Shown piece by piece: positions 54,695 to 64,000 of a DNA stretch of 64,000 nucleotides (position 1 is the first letter of the stretch; each line of letters begins with the position of its first letter). This DNA comes from Proteus hauseri ATCC 700826 (GTDB taxonomy: Bacteria; Pseudomonadota; Gammaproteobacteria; Enterobacterales; Enterobacteriaceae): assembly GCF_001654965.1 (NCBI RefSeq), contig NZ_LXEV01000017.1, forward strand, positions 1-64,000. Direction: 5' to 3'. The notes below the pieces were generated by a model. It was not told the origin of the DNA. It ran no database searches and saw only the letters and a list, made by a program, of their open reading frames with translations. The translations under genes were made by a program, and so were the position numbers.

Positions 54695-55109
54695 GGTTTT
54701 ATCAGTAAAATAGCTTAATATTTGTTGATAAAGTAGGTGTTAGATTGCGATGAAGCAATAAATTTGTAAATAAAAATATAATATGAAACTTTTTAATTTA
54801 CAAATTATTCTGTATGAATTTTAATCTAACGACGATAAATGTGATATTTTAATTCGGTTTATACGAGTTGTTAACGTTTCAGTCAAAATAATATTCCTAT
54901 TTGCTTGAGCTAAATCACTCGAATAGTCAGACAGCTTTAAACTGAGATGATAAAATTCAGGTCGGCAGAATAAGAGAAAATAGTAACAATTATCGGAGAT
55001 AAATAACTTAAGGCTTCAAAGTGCCTTAAGGTGCTTTTATTACAGAGTCGCTACATTTTCGGGGTGAATTTGTAGCTTAGGGTTTAACTGATAAACTTGT
55101 GCAAATCTT
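54695..55109. other. Divergent promoter region between yafK and nqrA
   Basis: A 415-bp gap with no gene. It must hold the promoters of yafK and the nqr operon. At 55007-55030 the stem CTTAAGGC/GCCTTAAG with an 8-base loop is followed by GTGCTTTTATTA and may act as an attenuator in the nqr leader, 80 bp before the start. Confidence 0.6.
55007..55042 (+). terminator. Leader hairpin upstream of nqrA, possible attenuator
   Basis: CTTAAGGC (55007-55014) pairs with GCCTTAAG (55023-55030), loop TTCAAAGT, followed by GTGCTTTTATT. It lies in the nqr leader. Confidence 0.5.
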
Positions 55110-56450
55110 ATGATTAAAATTAAAAAAGGACTCGACCTCCCAATTGCAGGAGCGCCTGCCCAAGTAATAGAAGACGGACCCACAATTCGACGCGTAGCAT
55201 TGCTAGGTGAAGAATATGTTGGTATGCGTCCTTCTATGGTGGTTTCGGAAGGTGAGCATGTTAAGAAAGGGCAGGTTCTTTTTGAAGATAAAAAGAATCC
55301 TGGTGTTATTTTCACCAGTCCTGCTTGTGGTAAAATTGTCGAAATTAACCGTGGTGAGCGTCGTGTATTTCAATCTATTGTTATCGAAATTGATGGCGAC
55401 CAAGAAATCACTTTCAATCGTTATGATAGCGCATCACTTTCATCGCTCACGCGTGAACAGGTTGAACAAAATCTAGTTAATTCTGGAATGTGGACTGCGC
55501 TCAGAACTCGTCCTTATAGCCGTACACCACATTTAGGTAGCTCACCAGCTGCTATTTTTGTTACTGCAATGGATACCAATCCACTTGCAGCAGATCCTAT
55601 GGTTATTATTCAAGAACACGAAAAAGCCTTTAATGATGGCTTGGTGATTTTAGGTAAATTAACCGAAGGCAAAGTTTATGTTTGTCATGGTGAGTCATCA
55701 CCAACTAAATTAAATGACGGACAAATTAGCTATAACCAATTTGTAGGGCCACACCCTGCGGGGCTTGCTGGTACACATATTCATTTCTTAGAACCAGTAA
55801 GTGCTAAGAAAATGGTTTGGCAATTAAATTACCAAGATGTTATCGCTATTGGTTATCTGTTTACTACAGGATCTTTATATACTGAACGTGTTATTGCATT
55901 AGGTGGCCCTCAAGTTAAGTCGCCTCGCTTGCTACGCTCTCGTTTAGGGGCTGATCTCTATGAATTAACTCAAGATCAGCTGATTGATGATGAAAATCGT
56001 ATTATTTCTGGCTCTGTATTATGGGGATGGAAATCTGATGAGGCTCATCATTACCTCGGACGTTTTCATAACCAAGTTTCTGTATTGCGTGAAGGTCGCG
56101 ATAAAGAACTCTTTGGTTGGGGAATGCCAGGATCTGATAAGTTTTCTATTACCCGTACCACGATTGGTCACTTCCTTAAAAATAAACGCTTTGCATTTAC
56201 CACAACAATGAATGGTGGTGAGCGTTCAATGGTTCCAATTGGTAACTATGAGCGTGTAATGCCGTTAGACATTATGGCAACGCATTTATTACGTGATTTA
56301 TTGGTTGGCGATACTGACAGTTCTCAAGCATTAGGTTGCTTGGAATTGGACGAAGAGGATTTAGGATTATGTACTTATGTTTGTCCAAGCAAATATGAGT
56401 ATGGTCCAGCACTGCGTCAAGTATTGACCAAAATTGAGCAGGAAGGATAA
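55110..56450 (+). CDS. nqrA: Na+-translocating NADH:quinone reductase subunit A
   Basis: A 446-residue cytosolic subunit of Na+-NQR, which oxidises NADH, reduces ubiquinone and pumps sodium. It starts [18 protein letters not shown], with [15 protein letters not shown] and [24 protein letters not shown]. No strong SD is visible before the ATG (AATCTT). First gene of nqrABCDEF; nqrB follows after 3 bp. Confidence 0.96.
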   Translation: MIKIKKGLDLPIAGAPAQVIEDGPTIRRVALLGEEYVGMRPSMVVSEGEHVKKGQVLFEDKKNPGVIFTSPACGKIVEINRGERRVFQSIVIEIDGDQEITFNRYDSASLSSLTREQVEQNLVNSGMWTALRTRPYSRTPHLGSSPAAIFVTAMDTNPLAADPMVIIQEHEKAFNDGLVILGKLTEGKVYVCHGESSPTKLNDGQISYNQFVGPHPAGLAGTHIHFLEPVSAKKMVWQLNYQDVIAIGYLFTTGSLYTERVIALGGPQVKSPRLLRSRLGADLYELTQDQLIDDENRIISGSVLWGWKSDEAHHYLGRFHNQVSVLREGRDKELFGWGMPGSDKFSITRTTIGHFLKNKRFAFTTTMNGGERSMVPIGNYERVMPLDIMATHLLRDLLVGDTDSSQALGCLELDEEDLGLCTYVCPSKYEYGPALRQVLTKIEQEG

Positions 56451-56453
56451 CTC

Positions 56454-57692
56454 ATGGGTTTGAAAAATTTATTTGAAAAAGTAGAGCACCATTTTGAGCC
56501 CGGCGGCAAATATGCAAAGTGGTATGTGCTTTATGAGGCAGTTACCACGGTGTTTTATACACCGGGTACAGTAACGCGAAATGGAGGTCATGTTCGCGAT
56601 ACTATCGATTTAAAACGTATGATGATCCTTGTTTGGCTATCTGTCTTTCCAGCGATGTTCTGGGGCATGTATAACGTAGGTCATCAAGCCATTCCTGCAC
56701 TTAATCAGTTATATAGTGGTGCTGAATTACAGCAAATTATTGCTTCAGATTGGCATTACCGTTTAGCTGAGTTTCTAGGTGCATCACTTCATGCAGAGGC
56801 TGGATGGGCAAGTAAAATGTTGCTAGGCGCAACTTACTTTTTGCCTATCTATCTTGTGGTTTTTGCTGTCGGTGGTTTCTGGGAAGTGTTGTTTGCCTTT
56901 ATTCGTGGTCATGAAATCAACGAAGGATTCTTTGTTACATCAATCCTTTTTGCATTGATTGTGCCACCAACACTACCGTTATGGCAGGCTGCATTAGGTA
57001 TTACCTTTGGTGTGGTTATTGCGAAAGAAGTTTTCGGTGGTACAGGTCGTAACTTCTTAAACCCAGCATTAGCAGGGCGCGCCTTTCTATTCTTTGCTTA
57101 CCCAGCACAAATATCAGGCGATTTAGTCTGGACTGCTGCTGATGGTTTTTCAGGTGCAACGCCATTATCGCAATGGTCCGTTTCTGGCGAAAGCGCATTA
57201 ATGAATGTGGTGACAAATCAACCTATTTCTTGGATGGATGCTTTCTTAGGAAATATACCAGGTTCTATTGGCGAAGTTTCCACACTAATGATCCTTATTG
57301 GTGGTGCTGTCATTCTCTTTGCTCGTATTGCTTCATGGCGTATTGTCGCCGGCGTGCTGGTGGGAATGATCGCGATGTCATACTTGTTTAACTTTATTGG
57401 TTCTGACTCTAATTCATTATTCTCTATGCCTTGGCATTGGCACCTAGTATTAGGTGGTTTTGCGTTTGGTATGATGTTTATGGCAACAGACCCAGTATCA
57501 GCATCGTTTACTGATAAAGGTAAATGGGCTTACGGCATTCTGATTGGCGTAATGGCTGTGCTTATTCGTGTCGTCAATCCGGCTTATCCAGAAGGTATGA
57601 TGCTGGCAATCTTATTCGCAAACTTATTTGCGCCACTGTTCGATTATGTGGTTGTTCAGGCGAATATTAAGCGGAGAAAAGCTCGTGGCTAA
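56454..57692 (+). CDS. nqrB: Na+-NQR subunit B
   Basis: A 412-residue integral membrane subunit with about ten spans. The FMN-binding threonine is in [11 protein letters not shown] (about residue 235-245). Also conserved: [22 protein letters not shown]. It carries the ion-translocation path. It overlaps nqrC by 8 bp. Confidence 0.96.
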   Translation: MGLKNLFEKVEHHFEPGGKYAKWYVLYEAVTTVFYTPGTVTRNGGHVRDTIDLKRMMILVWLSVFPAMFWGMYNVGHQAIPALNQLYSGAELQQIIASDWHYRLAEFLGASLHAEAGWASKMLLGATYFLPIYLVVFAVGGFWEVLFAFIRGHEINEGFFVTSILFALIVPPTLPLWQAALGITFGVVIAKEVFGGTGRNFLNPALAGRAFLFFAYPAQISGDLVWTAADGFSGATPLSQWSVSGESALMNVVTNQPISWMDAFLGNIPGSIGEVSTLMILIGGAVILFARIASWRIVAGVLVGMIAMSYLFNFIGSDSNSLFSMPWHWHLVLGGFAFGMMFMATDPVSASFTDKGKWAYGILIGVMAVLIRVVNPAYPEGMMLAILFANLFAPLFDYVVVQANIKRRKARG

Positions 57693-58470
57693 AGAAAAAA
57701 ACAAAGATAGCGTCGGAAGAACGTTTCTCGTTGTATTTATTCTGTGTCTTGTCTGTTCCGTTGTGGTAGCAGGTTCTGCGGTTGGATTAAAATCCAAACA
57801 AGAAGAACAAAAACTACTGGATAAACAACGTAATATTCTTGATGTTGCTGGTTTACTTGCTCCAAAAATGAGTGCAAGTGAAGTATTGAAAGTGTATGAC
57901 TCTCGTATTAAAGCGAAAATTGTTAACTTTCAAACAGGTGAACTGACAGACAGTAAAGGTGCTTTCGATTTAAATACAGAATTGCGTAGTGATGAAACTT
58001 CTATCGCATTATCACCTGCTGAAGATATCGCCAAAATTCGCCGCCGCGCTAATACCGCAGAGGTTTATTTTGTTTTAGATGAGCAAGGCAAAACCACTGA
58101 AGTCGTACTACCTGTTTATGGATCTGGTTTATGGTCTGTAATGTATGCCTTTGTTGCTGTTGATATTGATGGTGTGACTTCAAAAGGTATTACTTACTAT
58201 GCTCATGGTGAAACACCTGGCTTAGGTGGCGAAGTTGATAATCCACAGTGGAAAGCACAATGGAAAGGTAAACACCTGATTAATGAAGAAGGTGTACCTG
58301 CAATTAAGATTGTTCGTGGGGGCGCAACTGATAGCCCTTATGGCATTGATGGTCTTTCTGGTGCAACACTAACGTCTAATGGTATCCAGCATATGTTCGA
58401 TTTCTGGTTAGGCGACAAAGGTTTCGGCCCATTCCTGAAAAAAGTACGTGAAGGAGAGATAAATGGCTGA
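57685..58470 (+). CDS. nqrC: Na+-NQR subunit C
   Basis: A 261-residue subunit with one N-terminal membrane anchor ([18 protein letters not shown]) and a periplasmic FMN-binding domain; the covalent FMN threonine is in [11 protein letters not shown] near the C-terminus. It starts with GTG at 57685 (VAKEKN), preceded by GCGGAG, and overlaps nqrB by 8 bp; a longer frame upstream lies within nqrB. It overlaps nqrD by 8 bp. Confidence 0.95.
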   Translation: MAKEKNKDSVGRTFLVVFILCLVCSVVVAGSAVGLKSKQEEQKLLDKQRNILDVAGLLAPKMSASEVLKVYDSRIKAKIVNFQTGELTDSKGAFDLNTELRSDETSIALSPAEDIAKIRRRANTAEVYFVLDEQGKTTEVVLPVYGSGLWSVMYAFVAVDIDGVTSKGITYYAHGETPGLGGEVDNPQWKAQWKGKHLINEEGVPAIKIVRGGATDSPYGIDGLSGATLTSNGIQHMFDFWLGDKGFGPFLKKVREGEING

Positions 58471-59092
58471 TACAAAAGAAATTAAACGAGTCCTTCTTGG
58501 GCCGTTATTAGATAACAACCCCATTGCTTTACAGGTACTTGGTGTCTGTTCTGCATTAGCGGTAACAACAAAACTCGAGACAGCATTAGTGATGACAATT
58601 GCAGTAACATTAGTTACGGCATTTTCAAACTTCTTTATTTCACTGATCCGTAATTTCATTCCTAGTAGTGTGCGTATTATTGTTCAAATGGCAATTATTG
58701 CATCGCTAGTTATTGTTGTTGACCAAATTTTACAAGCTTACGCTTATGAAATTTCAAAGCAGCTTTCTGTTTTCGTTGGCCTTATTATTACTAACTGTAT
58801 TGTTATGGGCCGGGCTGAAGCTTATGCAATGAAATCGCCACCAATTGAAAGCTTTATGGATGGTATCGGTAACGGTTTGGGATATGGTGTTATCTTGATC
58901 CTTGTCGGGTTTTTACGTGAGCTATTTGGCTCAGGAAAATTATTCGGCATCACTGTGATGGAATCTATTCAAAACGGTGGTTGGTATCAGCCTAACGGCT
59001 TGTTCTTATTAGCACCGAGTGCGTTCTTTATTATCGGTTTGCTAATTTGGGGATTACGTACATTAAAACCAGCACAGGTTGAAGAGGACTAA
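58463..59092 (+). CDS. nqrD: Na+-NQR subunit D
   Basis: A 209-residue membrane subunit with six spans, including [18 protein letters not shown] and [17 protein letters not shown]. NqrD and NqrE form a pair of related channels holding an iron centre. Start overlaps the nqrC stop by 8 bp with SD GGAGAG. Confidence 0.96.
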   Translation: MADTKEIKRVLLGPLLDNNPIALQVLGVCSALAVTTKLETALVMTIAVTLVTAFSNFFISLIRNFIPSSVRIIVQMAIIASLVIVVDQILQAYAYEISKQLSVFVGLIITNCIVMGRAEAYAMKSPPIESFMDGIGNGLGYGVILILVGFLRELFGSGKLFGITVMESIQNGGWYQPNGLFLLAPSAFFIIGLLIWGLRTLKPAQVEED

Positions 59093-59097
59093 TCACC

Positions 59098-59694
59098 ATG
59101 GAACATTATATAAGCCTATTTGTTAGAGCGGTTTTTATTGAGAATATGGCACTCGCATTCTTCTTAGGAATGTGTACTTTTATTGCCGTATCTAAAAATG
59201 TAAAAACAGCTTTTGGTTTGGGTGTCGCAGTAACCGTTGTATTAGGTCTTTCTGTGCCATTGAATAACCTGGTTTACAACTATGTGCTACGTGATAACGC
59301 ATTGATGGAAGGAGTTGATTTAAGTTTCTTAAATTTCATCACTTTTATTGGTGTAATTGCGGCATTAGTGCAAATCCTTGAAATGATTTTAGACCGTTAT
59401 TTCCCTTCGCTGTATAACGCGTTGGGGATCTTCTTGCCACTTATAACCGTTAACTGTGCCATTTTCGGTGGTGTGTCATTTATGGCGCAGCGTGACTATA
59501 ACTTTAGTGAATCTATAGTTTATGGTTTCGGCTCTGGAATTGGTTGGATGTTAGCCATCGTATTACTGGCTTCTATCCGTGAGAAAATGAAGTACGCGGA
59601 TGTACCGGCAGGTATGAAGGGATTAGGCGTTACTTTTGTCACCACAGGGTTGATGGCATTAGGTTTCATGTCCTTCTCTGGTGTTCAGCTATAA
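59098..59694 (+). CDS. nqrE: Na+-NQR subunit E
   Basis: A 198-residue membrane subunit with six spans, related to NqrD in inverted topology. Motifs: [16 protein letters not shown] and [17 protein letters not shown], each with a Cys that coordinates the iron centre between NqrD and NqrE. It lies 5 bp after nqrD. Confidence 0.96.
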   Translation: MEHYISLFVRAVFIENMALAFFLGMCTFIAVSKNVKTAFGLGVAVTVVLGLSVPLNNLVYNYVLRDNALMEGVDLSFLNFITFIGVIAALVQILEMILDRYFPSLYNALGIFLPLITVNCAIFGGVSFMAQRDYNFSESIVYGFGSGIGWMLAIVLLASIREKMKYADVPAGMKGLGVTFVTTGLMALGFMSFSGVQL

Positions 59695-59710
59695 AGGGTG
59701 AGAAGAACTC

Positions 59711-60937
59711 ATGGATATAATTATTCTAGGTGTTGCGATGTTTACCCTGATTGTATTGGTGCTAACTGCTTTGATTTTGTTTGCAAAATCAAAGTTGGTC
59801 AATACAGGGGATATTGAAGTAGAGGTCAATGGCGACCCCGAAAAAAGTTTTCATGCACCAGCAGGTGATAAATTACTCAATGTTTTATCAAACGAAGGTA
59901 TTTTTATCTCGTCAGCGTGTGGTGGTGGTGGTTCTTGTGGCCAGTGCCGAGTAAAAGTACTTGATGGTGGTGGTGATATTTTACCCACCGAACTTTCTCA
60001 TATTAACAAACGTGAAGCTAAAGAAGGGTGTCGTTTAGCTTGTCAGGTAAACGTCAAAAATAACCTGAAATTAGAACTACCAGAAGAGATTTTTGGTGTT
60101 AAAAAATGGGAATGTGAAGTTGTCTCTAATGATAATAAAGCAACGTTTATTAAAGAATTAATACTCAAAATTCCAGAGGGTGAGGTTGTTCCTTTCCGTG
60201 CTGGTGGCTTTATTCAAATAGAGTGTCCACCTCATACAGTACGTTACGAAGATTTTGATGTACCTGAAGAGTACCGTGAAGATTGGGATAAGTTTAATTT
60301 ATTCCGTTATGTTTCTGATGTAAAAGAGACAACGGTTCGTGCATATTCTATGGCTAATTACCCTGAAGAGCACGGTATTATCATGTTAAATGTGCGTATT
60401 GCAACGCCACCACCTCGTAATCCTGATGTACCACCAGGAATTATGTCATCTTATATTTGGTCGTTAAAACCGGGTGATAAAGTGACAATTTCCGGACCAT
60501 TTGGTGAGTTCTTTGCTAAAGAAACCGATGCAGAGATGATCTTTATTGGTGGTGGTGCAGGTATGGCACCAATGCGTTCTCATATCTTTGATCAGTTAAA
60601 ACGCTTACATTCTAAGCGCAAAATTAGCTTCTGGTATGGTGCTCGTTCTGTGCGTGAAATGTTCTACACCGAAGATTTCGATATGCTTGCAAAAGAAAAC
60701 GAAAACTTTACTTGGAATGTCGCGCTTTCTGATGCACTACCTGAAGATAATTGGACTGGTTACACTGGCTTTATTCATAATGTGCTTTTTGAAAATTACC
60801 TCAAAAATCACCCTGCACCAGAAGATTGTGAATTCTATATGTGTGGGCCACCAGTGATGAATGCAGCAGTTATTAAAATGCTGAAAGATTTAGGTGTTGA
60901 AGATGAAAATATTATGCTTGATGACTTTGGTGGTTGA
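59711..60937 (+). CDS. nqrF: Na+-NQR subunit F (NADH dehydrogenase entry)
   Basis: A 408-residue subunit with an N-terminal membrane span, a 2Fe-2S ferredoxin domain ([16 protein letters not shown] and EGCRLACQ) and a ferredoxin reductase-type FAD/NADH domain ([35 protein letters not shown]). It is the electron entry point. Last of the six structural genes, followed by a hairpin and the maturation genes. Confidence 0.96.
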   Translation: MDIIILGVAMFTLIVLVLTALILFAKSKLVNTGDIEVEVNGDPEKSFHAPAGDKLLNVLSNEGIFISSACGGGGSCGQCRVKVLDGGGDILPTELSHINKREAKEGCRLACQVNVKNNLKLELPEEIFGVKKWECEVVSNDNKATFIKELILKIPEGEVVPFRAGGFIQIECPPHTVRYEDFDVPEEYREDWDKFNLFRYVSDVKETTVRAYSMANYPEEHGIIMLNVRIATPPPRNPDVPPGIMSSYIWSLKPGDKVTISGPFGEFFAKETDAEMIFIGGGAGMAPMRSHIFDQLKRLHSKRKISFWYGARSVREMFYTEDFDMLAKENENFTWNVALSDALPEDNWTGYTGFIHNVLFENYLKNHPAPEDCEFYMCGPPVMNAAVIKMLKDLGVEDENIMLDDFGG

Positions 60938-60970
60938 TCCAAATTCTCTATAAAGCATGAATGAAATGAC

Positions 60971-60994
60971 AAGCGCCCACATCTGTGGGCGCTT
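60971..60994 (+). terminator. Hairpin between nqrF and apbE
   Basis: AAGCGCCCAC (60971-60980) pairs with GTGGGCGCTT (60985-60994), loop ATCT. No T-tract; probably a processing or mRNA-stability element that adjusts maturation gene expression. Confidence 0.55.
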
Positions 60995-61013
60995 ATGATC
61001 AGAAGAGAGAGTT

Positions 61014-62036
61014 ATGTTAAAAACAAAGATGATAAATTGGATAGTGATGGTGTTTGCGCTGGTATTATTATCTGCATGTGGTGAAAAACAGCAGGTATTA
61101 GAAGGCGAAACAATGGGAACTTATTACTCGATTAAATATGTTCCTGATAGTAATTCACCTCCACAGGCCGTCTTACAGACAGAAATTGATCGTATTCTTG
61201 AAGAAGTTAATGATCAGATGTCAACATATCGTCCTCATTCTGAATTAAGTCGTTTCAACCAAAGCCGTGAAATCAATACACCATTTCCTGTTTCAGCAGC
61301 AACCGCAAAAGTGGTGAGTGAAGCCATTCGCATTAACAAAATGACTGATGGCGCATTAGATGTCACCGTTGGGCCTTTGGTTAATTTATGGGGGTTTGGT
61401 CCCGAAGGCCGTTTTACTCATCAACCTTCAGAAGATGAGTTAGAAAAACGTAAACAGTGGATTGGTATTGATTATCTAACAGTGGAAGGTAACTCATTAA
61501 TTAAAAAAATTCCTGAGCTTTATGTCGATTTATCTTCTATTGCTAAAGGTTATGGTGTTGATGTCGTTGCAGAGTATTTGATCTCTCAAAATATCACTAA
61601 TTATATGGTGGATATTGGTGGAGAAGTAAGAACTCAGGGCGTGAATGGTAACGATAAACGCTGGCGTATCGCGATAGAAAAGCCAGCTAATGACGGTACC
61701 AATCAAAGCGTACAATTAATAATTGAACCGGGTGATAATTCAATTGCCACCTCTGGTGATTATCGTAATTACTTTGAAGAAGATGGAATACGTTTTTCTC
61801 ATACTATTGACCCAACAACTGGCCGTCCTATTAAGCATAACCTTGCGTCAATTACAGTGATTGTACCAAATTGTATGAGCGCTGATGGCATTTCAACAGG
61901 GTTAAACGTATTAGGGCCAGTAAAAGGCTTAGAAGTCGCGAATGAGCTAAATATTCCTGTCTTTATGATAGTTAAAACTGAAAAGGGGTTTGAAGAGCGT
62001 TATAGTAAGGCATTCGCCCCATTTTTGAAAAAATAG
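61014..62036 (+). CDS. apbE: FMN transferase ApbE, lipoprotein
   Basis: A 340-residue lipoprotein (lipobox LLSACGEK) that attaches FMN covalently to threonine residues of NqrB and NqrC from FAD. Motifs: GETMGTYYSIKY, STYRPHSELSRFN, DLSSIAKGYGVD and SHTIDPTTGRPI. SD AGAGAGAG precedes the ATG. Its place directly after nqrF matches its role. Confidence 0.95.
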   Translation: MLKTKMINWIVMVFALVLLSACGEKQQVLEGETMGTYYSIKYVPDSNSPPQAVLQTEIDRILEEVNDQMSTYRPHSELSRFNQSREINTPFPVSAATAKVVSEAIRINKMTDGALDVTVGPLVNLWGFGPEGRFTHQPSEDELEKRKQWIGIDYLTVEGNSLIKKIPELYVDLSSIAKGYGVDVVAEYLISQNITNYMVDIGGEVRTQGVNGNDKRWRIAIEKPANDGTNQSVQLIIEPGDNSIATSGDYRNYFEEDGIRFSHTIDPTTGRPIKHNLASITVIVPNCMSADGISTGLNVLGPVKGLEVANELNIPVFMIVKTEKGFEERYSKAFAPFLKK

Positions 62037-62055
62037 AATTTAAGGAGAGAAGGTT

Positions 62056-62283
62056 ATGTTAAAAATATTTCTTTTTGCCTTCATCTTGTTCCTGCTGGCA
62101 TTTTTTGGCATGGCGTTAGGTTATATTGTTAAACGCAAAAGTATTCAAGGTAGCTGTGGTGGTTTAGGTTCTATTGGTATTGAAAAAGAGTGCGATTGTC
62201 CAGAACCTTGTGATGCACGTAAAAAGCGAATGGCAAAAGAAGCTGCTCGTCAGGAAGTATTAAATAAAAATCGTATTTTATAA
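62056..62283 (+). CDS. nqrM: Na+-NQR maturation protein NqrM
   Basis: A 75-residue membrane protein: one N-terminal span (FLFAFILFLLAFFGMALGY) followed by GSCGGLGSIGIEKECDCPEPC with Cys34, Cys46, Cys48 and Cys52. NqrM delivers iron to the NqrD/NqrE site. It lies 19 bp after apbE and has SD AAGGAG. Confidence 0.93.
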   Translation: MLKIFLFAFILFLLAFFGMALGYIVKRKSIQGSCGGLGSIGIEKECDCPEPCDARKKRMAKEAARQEVLNKNRIL

Positions 62284-62360
62284 ATTGAATTGAAAGTGAT
62301 AGATAAGTAAATAGTTTGGTATCGCCGCTATTATTTAATCGATCAACATAAATCAAATAA

Positions 62361-62396
62361 AAAGAGTGACGCTAATATTTAACGTCACTCTTTTTT
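62361..62396 (+). terminator. Terminator of the nqr operon
   Basis: An 11-bp stem AAAGAGTGACG/CGTCACTCTTT followed by TTTTTCTT; A-rich sequence on the other side also makes it usable for the minus-strand GDPD gene. Confidence 0.85.
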
Positions 62397-62430
62397 CTTA
62401 TAAATAATTGGAAATGTTATAACTAAAATA

Positions 62431-63303
62431 TTAATCTTTTTTAAAGCTCTTCATATTCGCAGGCGAATCAACCATAACGGCGTCAGCACCTAATTGTGTG
62501 GCTTGATCATAGTCTTTTTCTGTGTTGATACCAAACAGAACGATATGTGCATTGCCACCCGCACGAAAACAAGACATAGCATCTTTATTCCAACTTAAAA
62601 CAGATGCTGATTTTGCTTCGCCTAATGTGTATTTTTCTACGACTTCAACTTTACGGTGTAGTTCTAATCCGTACCAACGAGTCACATCAAGATTTTCTGG
62701 TAACAAGCAAATTTGCCCCATTGTAATGTTTGCCAGAATGTCACGAGTGACATCTCGGCTTTCAAACCGCTGTACATTATCAGGTAATGCATCAAGGAAT
62801 TTGGTATTCGTTGAATAAACGCGGGTACGATGTAGTGCATTATTGCGATTTAATACAGTTGCTAATGCATTACCTTGTCTGACAGGATCAGCATCAGGTG
62901 ATTTTAAATCGAGATAGAATTGCGTGTTTGGGAACTGAGTTAGAATATATTCTAACGTTGGGATAGTAATGCCCTTGTTACGATAAGGGTATTGTTGTTT
63001 TTCACCGTATTGATAGCCCGCGTCTAATTTTGCTAACTCTTCAGCTGTGAATTGAGAAATAACACCTTGTTCATTTGTTAGGCTCTTTAAATCACTCGGT
63101 CGATAAAGCACAGGGATATTATCTTTTGATAATTGTAGCGTTATCCAAATGGCATCCGCTTGGTTATTGAGCGCTGTTTTTATAGCGATTTCAGTATTTT
63201 CAGGGGCGTCCGCAGCGCCCCCTCTATGTGCAATAATTTTAGGAGAGGCCATAAGAAAAATAGAATAAAAAAAGAGAGAAGTTGCGATGAATAATTTAAC
63301 CAT
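62431..63303 (-). CDS. Exported GDPD-fold protein with missing catalytic residues
   Basis: A 290-residue protein with signal peptide (LFIATSLFFYSIFLMAS) and a glycerophosphodiester phosphodiesterase TIM barrel: IIAHRGGAADAPENTEIA (His26-Arg27), ITIPTLEYIL and FYLDLKSPDADP. At the usual metal-ligand and second-His block it reads DAIWITLQLSKDNIPVLYRP; compared with the canonical IELDVQLTKDG...VxHD pattern, Glu becomes Trp53, Asp becomes Thr55, and His becomes Arg68. Glu of IELK becomes Asp132. So canonical diesterase activity is unlikely or altered. Periplasmic or surface binding is possible. Confidence 0.8.
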   Translation of the reverse strand: MVKLFIATSLFFYSIFLMASPKIIAHRGGAADAPENTEIAIKTALNNQADAIWITLQLSKDNIPVLYRPSDLKSLTNEQGVISQFTAEELAKLDAGYQYGEKQQYPYRNKGITIPTLEYILTQFPNTQFYLDLKSPDADPVRQGNALATVLNRNNALHRTRVYSTNTKFLDALPDNVQRFESRDVTRDILANITMGQICLLPENLDVTRWYGLELHRKVEVVEKYTLGEAKSASVLSWNKDAMSCFRAGGNAHIVLFGINTEKDYDQATQLGADAVMVDSPANMKSFKKD

Positions 63304-63550
63304 GAAAATTCATTTCCTTGTTTTATATGGTTATTTACATGAATGTATGAATAACAAAAAATAAATTCAGAGCAAGTAAGGCAGCAAAAAACAATCTATC
63401 ATCTCTTTGTGACAATTCTATAACTAAACGGACTTATTCAGAGTTTTATGAGAAAAACACCCTAAATGAGGGAGCATAAACAAGGATAAAAATTGTAGTT
63501 AATATTCAATTGCTGTATATTTAAACAGTAAATTATTGAGAGTGAATTGT

Positions 63551-64000
63551 ATGCGTAAAATTATTCATGTTGATATGGATTGTTTCTATGCTGCGATTGA
63601 AATGCGAGATAACCCAGCATTAAAAGATATTCCTATTGCTGTGGGAGGAAATGCATCTAGGCGTGGCGTTATTTGTACTGCAAATTATCCTGCACGCCGT
63701 TTTGGTGTACGTAGCGCGATGTCTACAGCCAATGCCCTTAAGCTTTGCCCTCACTTAACCGTATTACCGGGTAGAATGGCACTATATAAAGAAACATCAG
63801 TAAGGATCCGCCAAATTTTCTCTCGTTATACTGATCTCATTGAGCCGCTTTCACTTGATGAAGCTTACCTTGATGTTTCCGATAGTGTGCACTGTCAGGG
63901 GTCAGCGACGTTAATTGCTCAAACGATCCGCCAACAAATTTTTGATGAATTACATTTAACCGCATCTGCTGGAATAGCACCGATTAAGTTCTTAGCCAAA
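63551..64000 (+). CDS. dinB: DNA polymerase IV (5' part, runs off the window)
   Basis: First 150 codons of a Y-family translesion polymerase: [20 protein letters not shown] (metal Asp and steric-gate Phe), [21 protein letters not shown], and the catalytic [12 protein letters not shown]. The frame is open to base 64000, so the gene continues. No convincing SD is visible before the ATG at 63551 (TGAATTGT). It is transcribed away from the GDPD gene and is typically SOS-regulated; I could not see a clear LexA box by eye. Confidence 0.93.
   Translation, partial: MRKIIHVDMDCFYAAIEMRDNPALKDIPIAVGGNASRRGVICTANYPARRFGVRSAMSTANALKLCPHLTVLPGRMALYKETSVRIRQIFSRYTDLIEPLSLDEAYLDVSDSVHCQGSATLIAQTIRQQIFDELHLTASAGIAPIKFLAK

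Noticed and set aside
57628..57684. Longer N-terminal extension of NqrC
   Set aside because: It lies inside nqrB, lacks a ribosome site, and the GTG at 57685 gives the family's normal N-terminus.

Overview
The window is AT-rich enterobacterial chromosome and is best read as Proteus. It carries a complete mrpABCDEFGHJ fimbrial operon, the zap serralysin secretion locus and a second arnT-type gene, and its housekeeping genes follow the order gshB-yqgE-ruvX-yggR-yggS-proC-yggT-rdgB-hemW...trmB-mutY-yggX-mltC known from E. coli. Details such as the MrpA N-terminus differ from my recollection of Proteus mirabilis, so a sister species (vulgaris/penneri/hauseri type) is as likely as mirabilis. Species cannot be fixed without a database comparison.

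Layout. 1-7600: right arm of the mrp phase switch and the MR/P fimbrial operon, ending in the motility repressor mrpJ. 8205-12803: AbgT-family transporter, two small conserved proteins and an ArnT-like lipid A glycosyltransferase. 13009-13245: a tiny leader ORF plus a 29-residue membrane peptide gene with a possible regulatory hairpin. 13280-21271 (minus): type I secretion system zapBCD, the RTX metalloprotease ZapA and a divergent paralogous protease. 21503-27448: nucleoside permease, purine nucleoside phosphorylase and a ROK regulator, then an XRE regulator convergent with an M20 amidohydrolase. 27449-29232: gene-poor DNA with a decayed gene beside a tRNA-Phe, a known integration hotspot. 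29495-43988: conserved housekeeping block (mltC to rsmE) plus a Fur-box-preceded siderophore-binding protein. 44236-49753: prepilin peptidase, a DsbA-like/degenerate metallo-beta-lactamase-fold pair with its LysR regulator, and lysR/lysA. 49865-54694: fadE, gmhA, yafJ, yafK. 55110-62283: the Na+-NQR operon nqrABCDEF with maturation genes apbE and nqrM. 62431-64000: a GDPD-fold protein lacking most catalytic residues and the 5' part of dinB.

How the genes work together. The first 21 kb is a host-interaction zone: adhesion (MR/P), swimming repression (MrpJ), immunoglobulin-degrading protease export (Zap) and probably lipid A modification. The remainder is mainly core metabolism, with respiration (NQR plus the flavinylation enzyme ApbE and the assembly factor NqrM) forming the largest operon. 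I found no CRISPR array, insertion sequence, prophage or rRNA. The most interesting unexplained items are the PPP-leader/micropeptide unit at 13009-13245, the hairpin-buried ribosome site of the iron-binding-protein gene, the metal-ligand-poor MBL and GDPD proteins, and the second RTX protease with its roughly 50-residue insertion.
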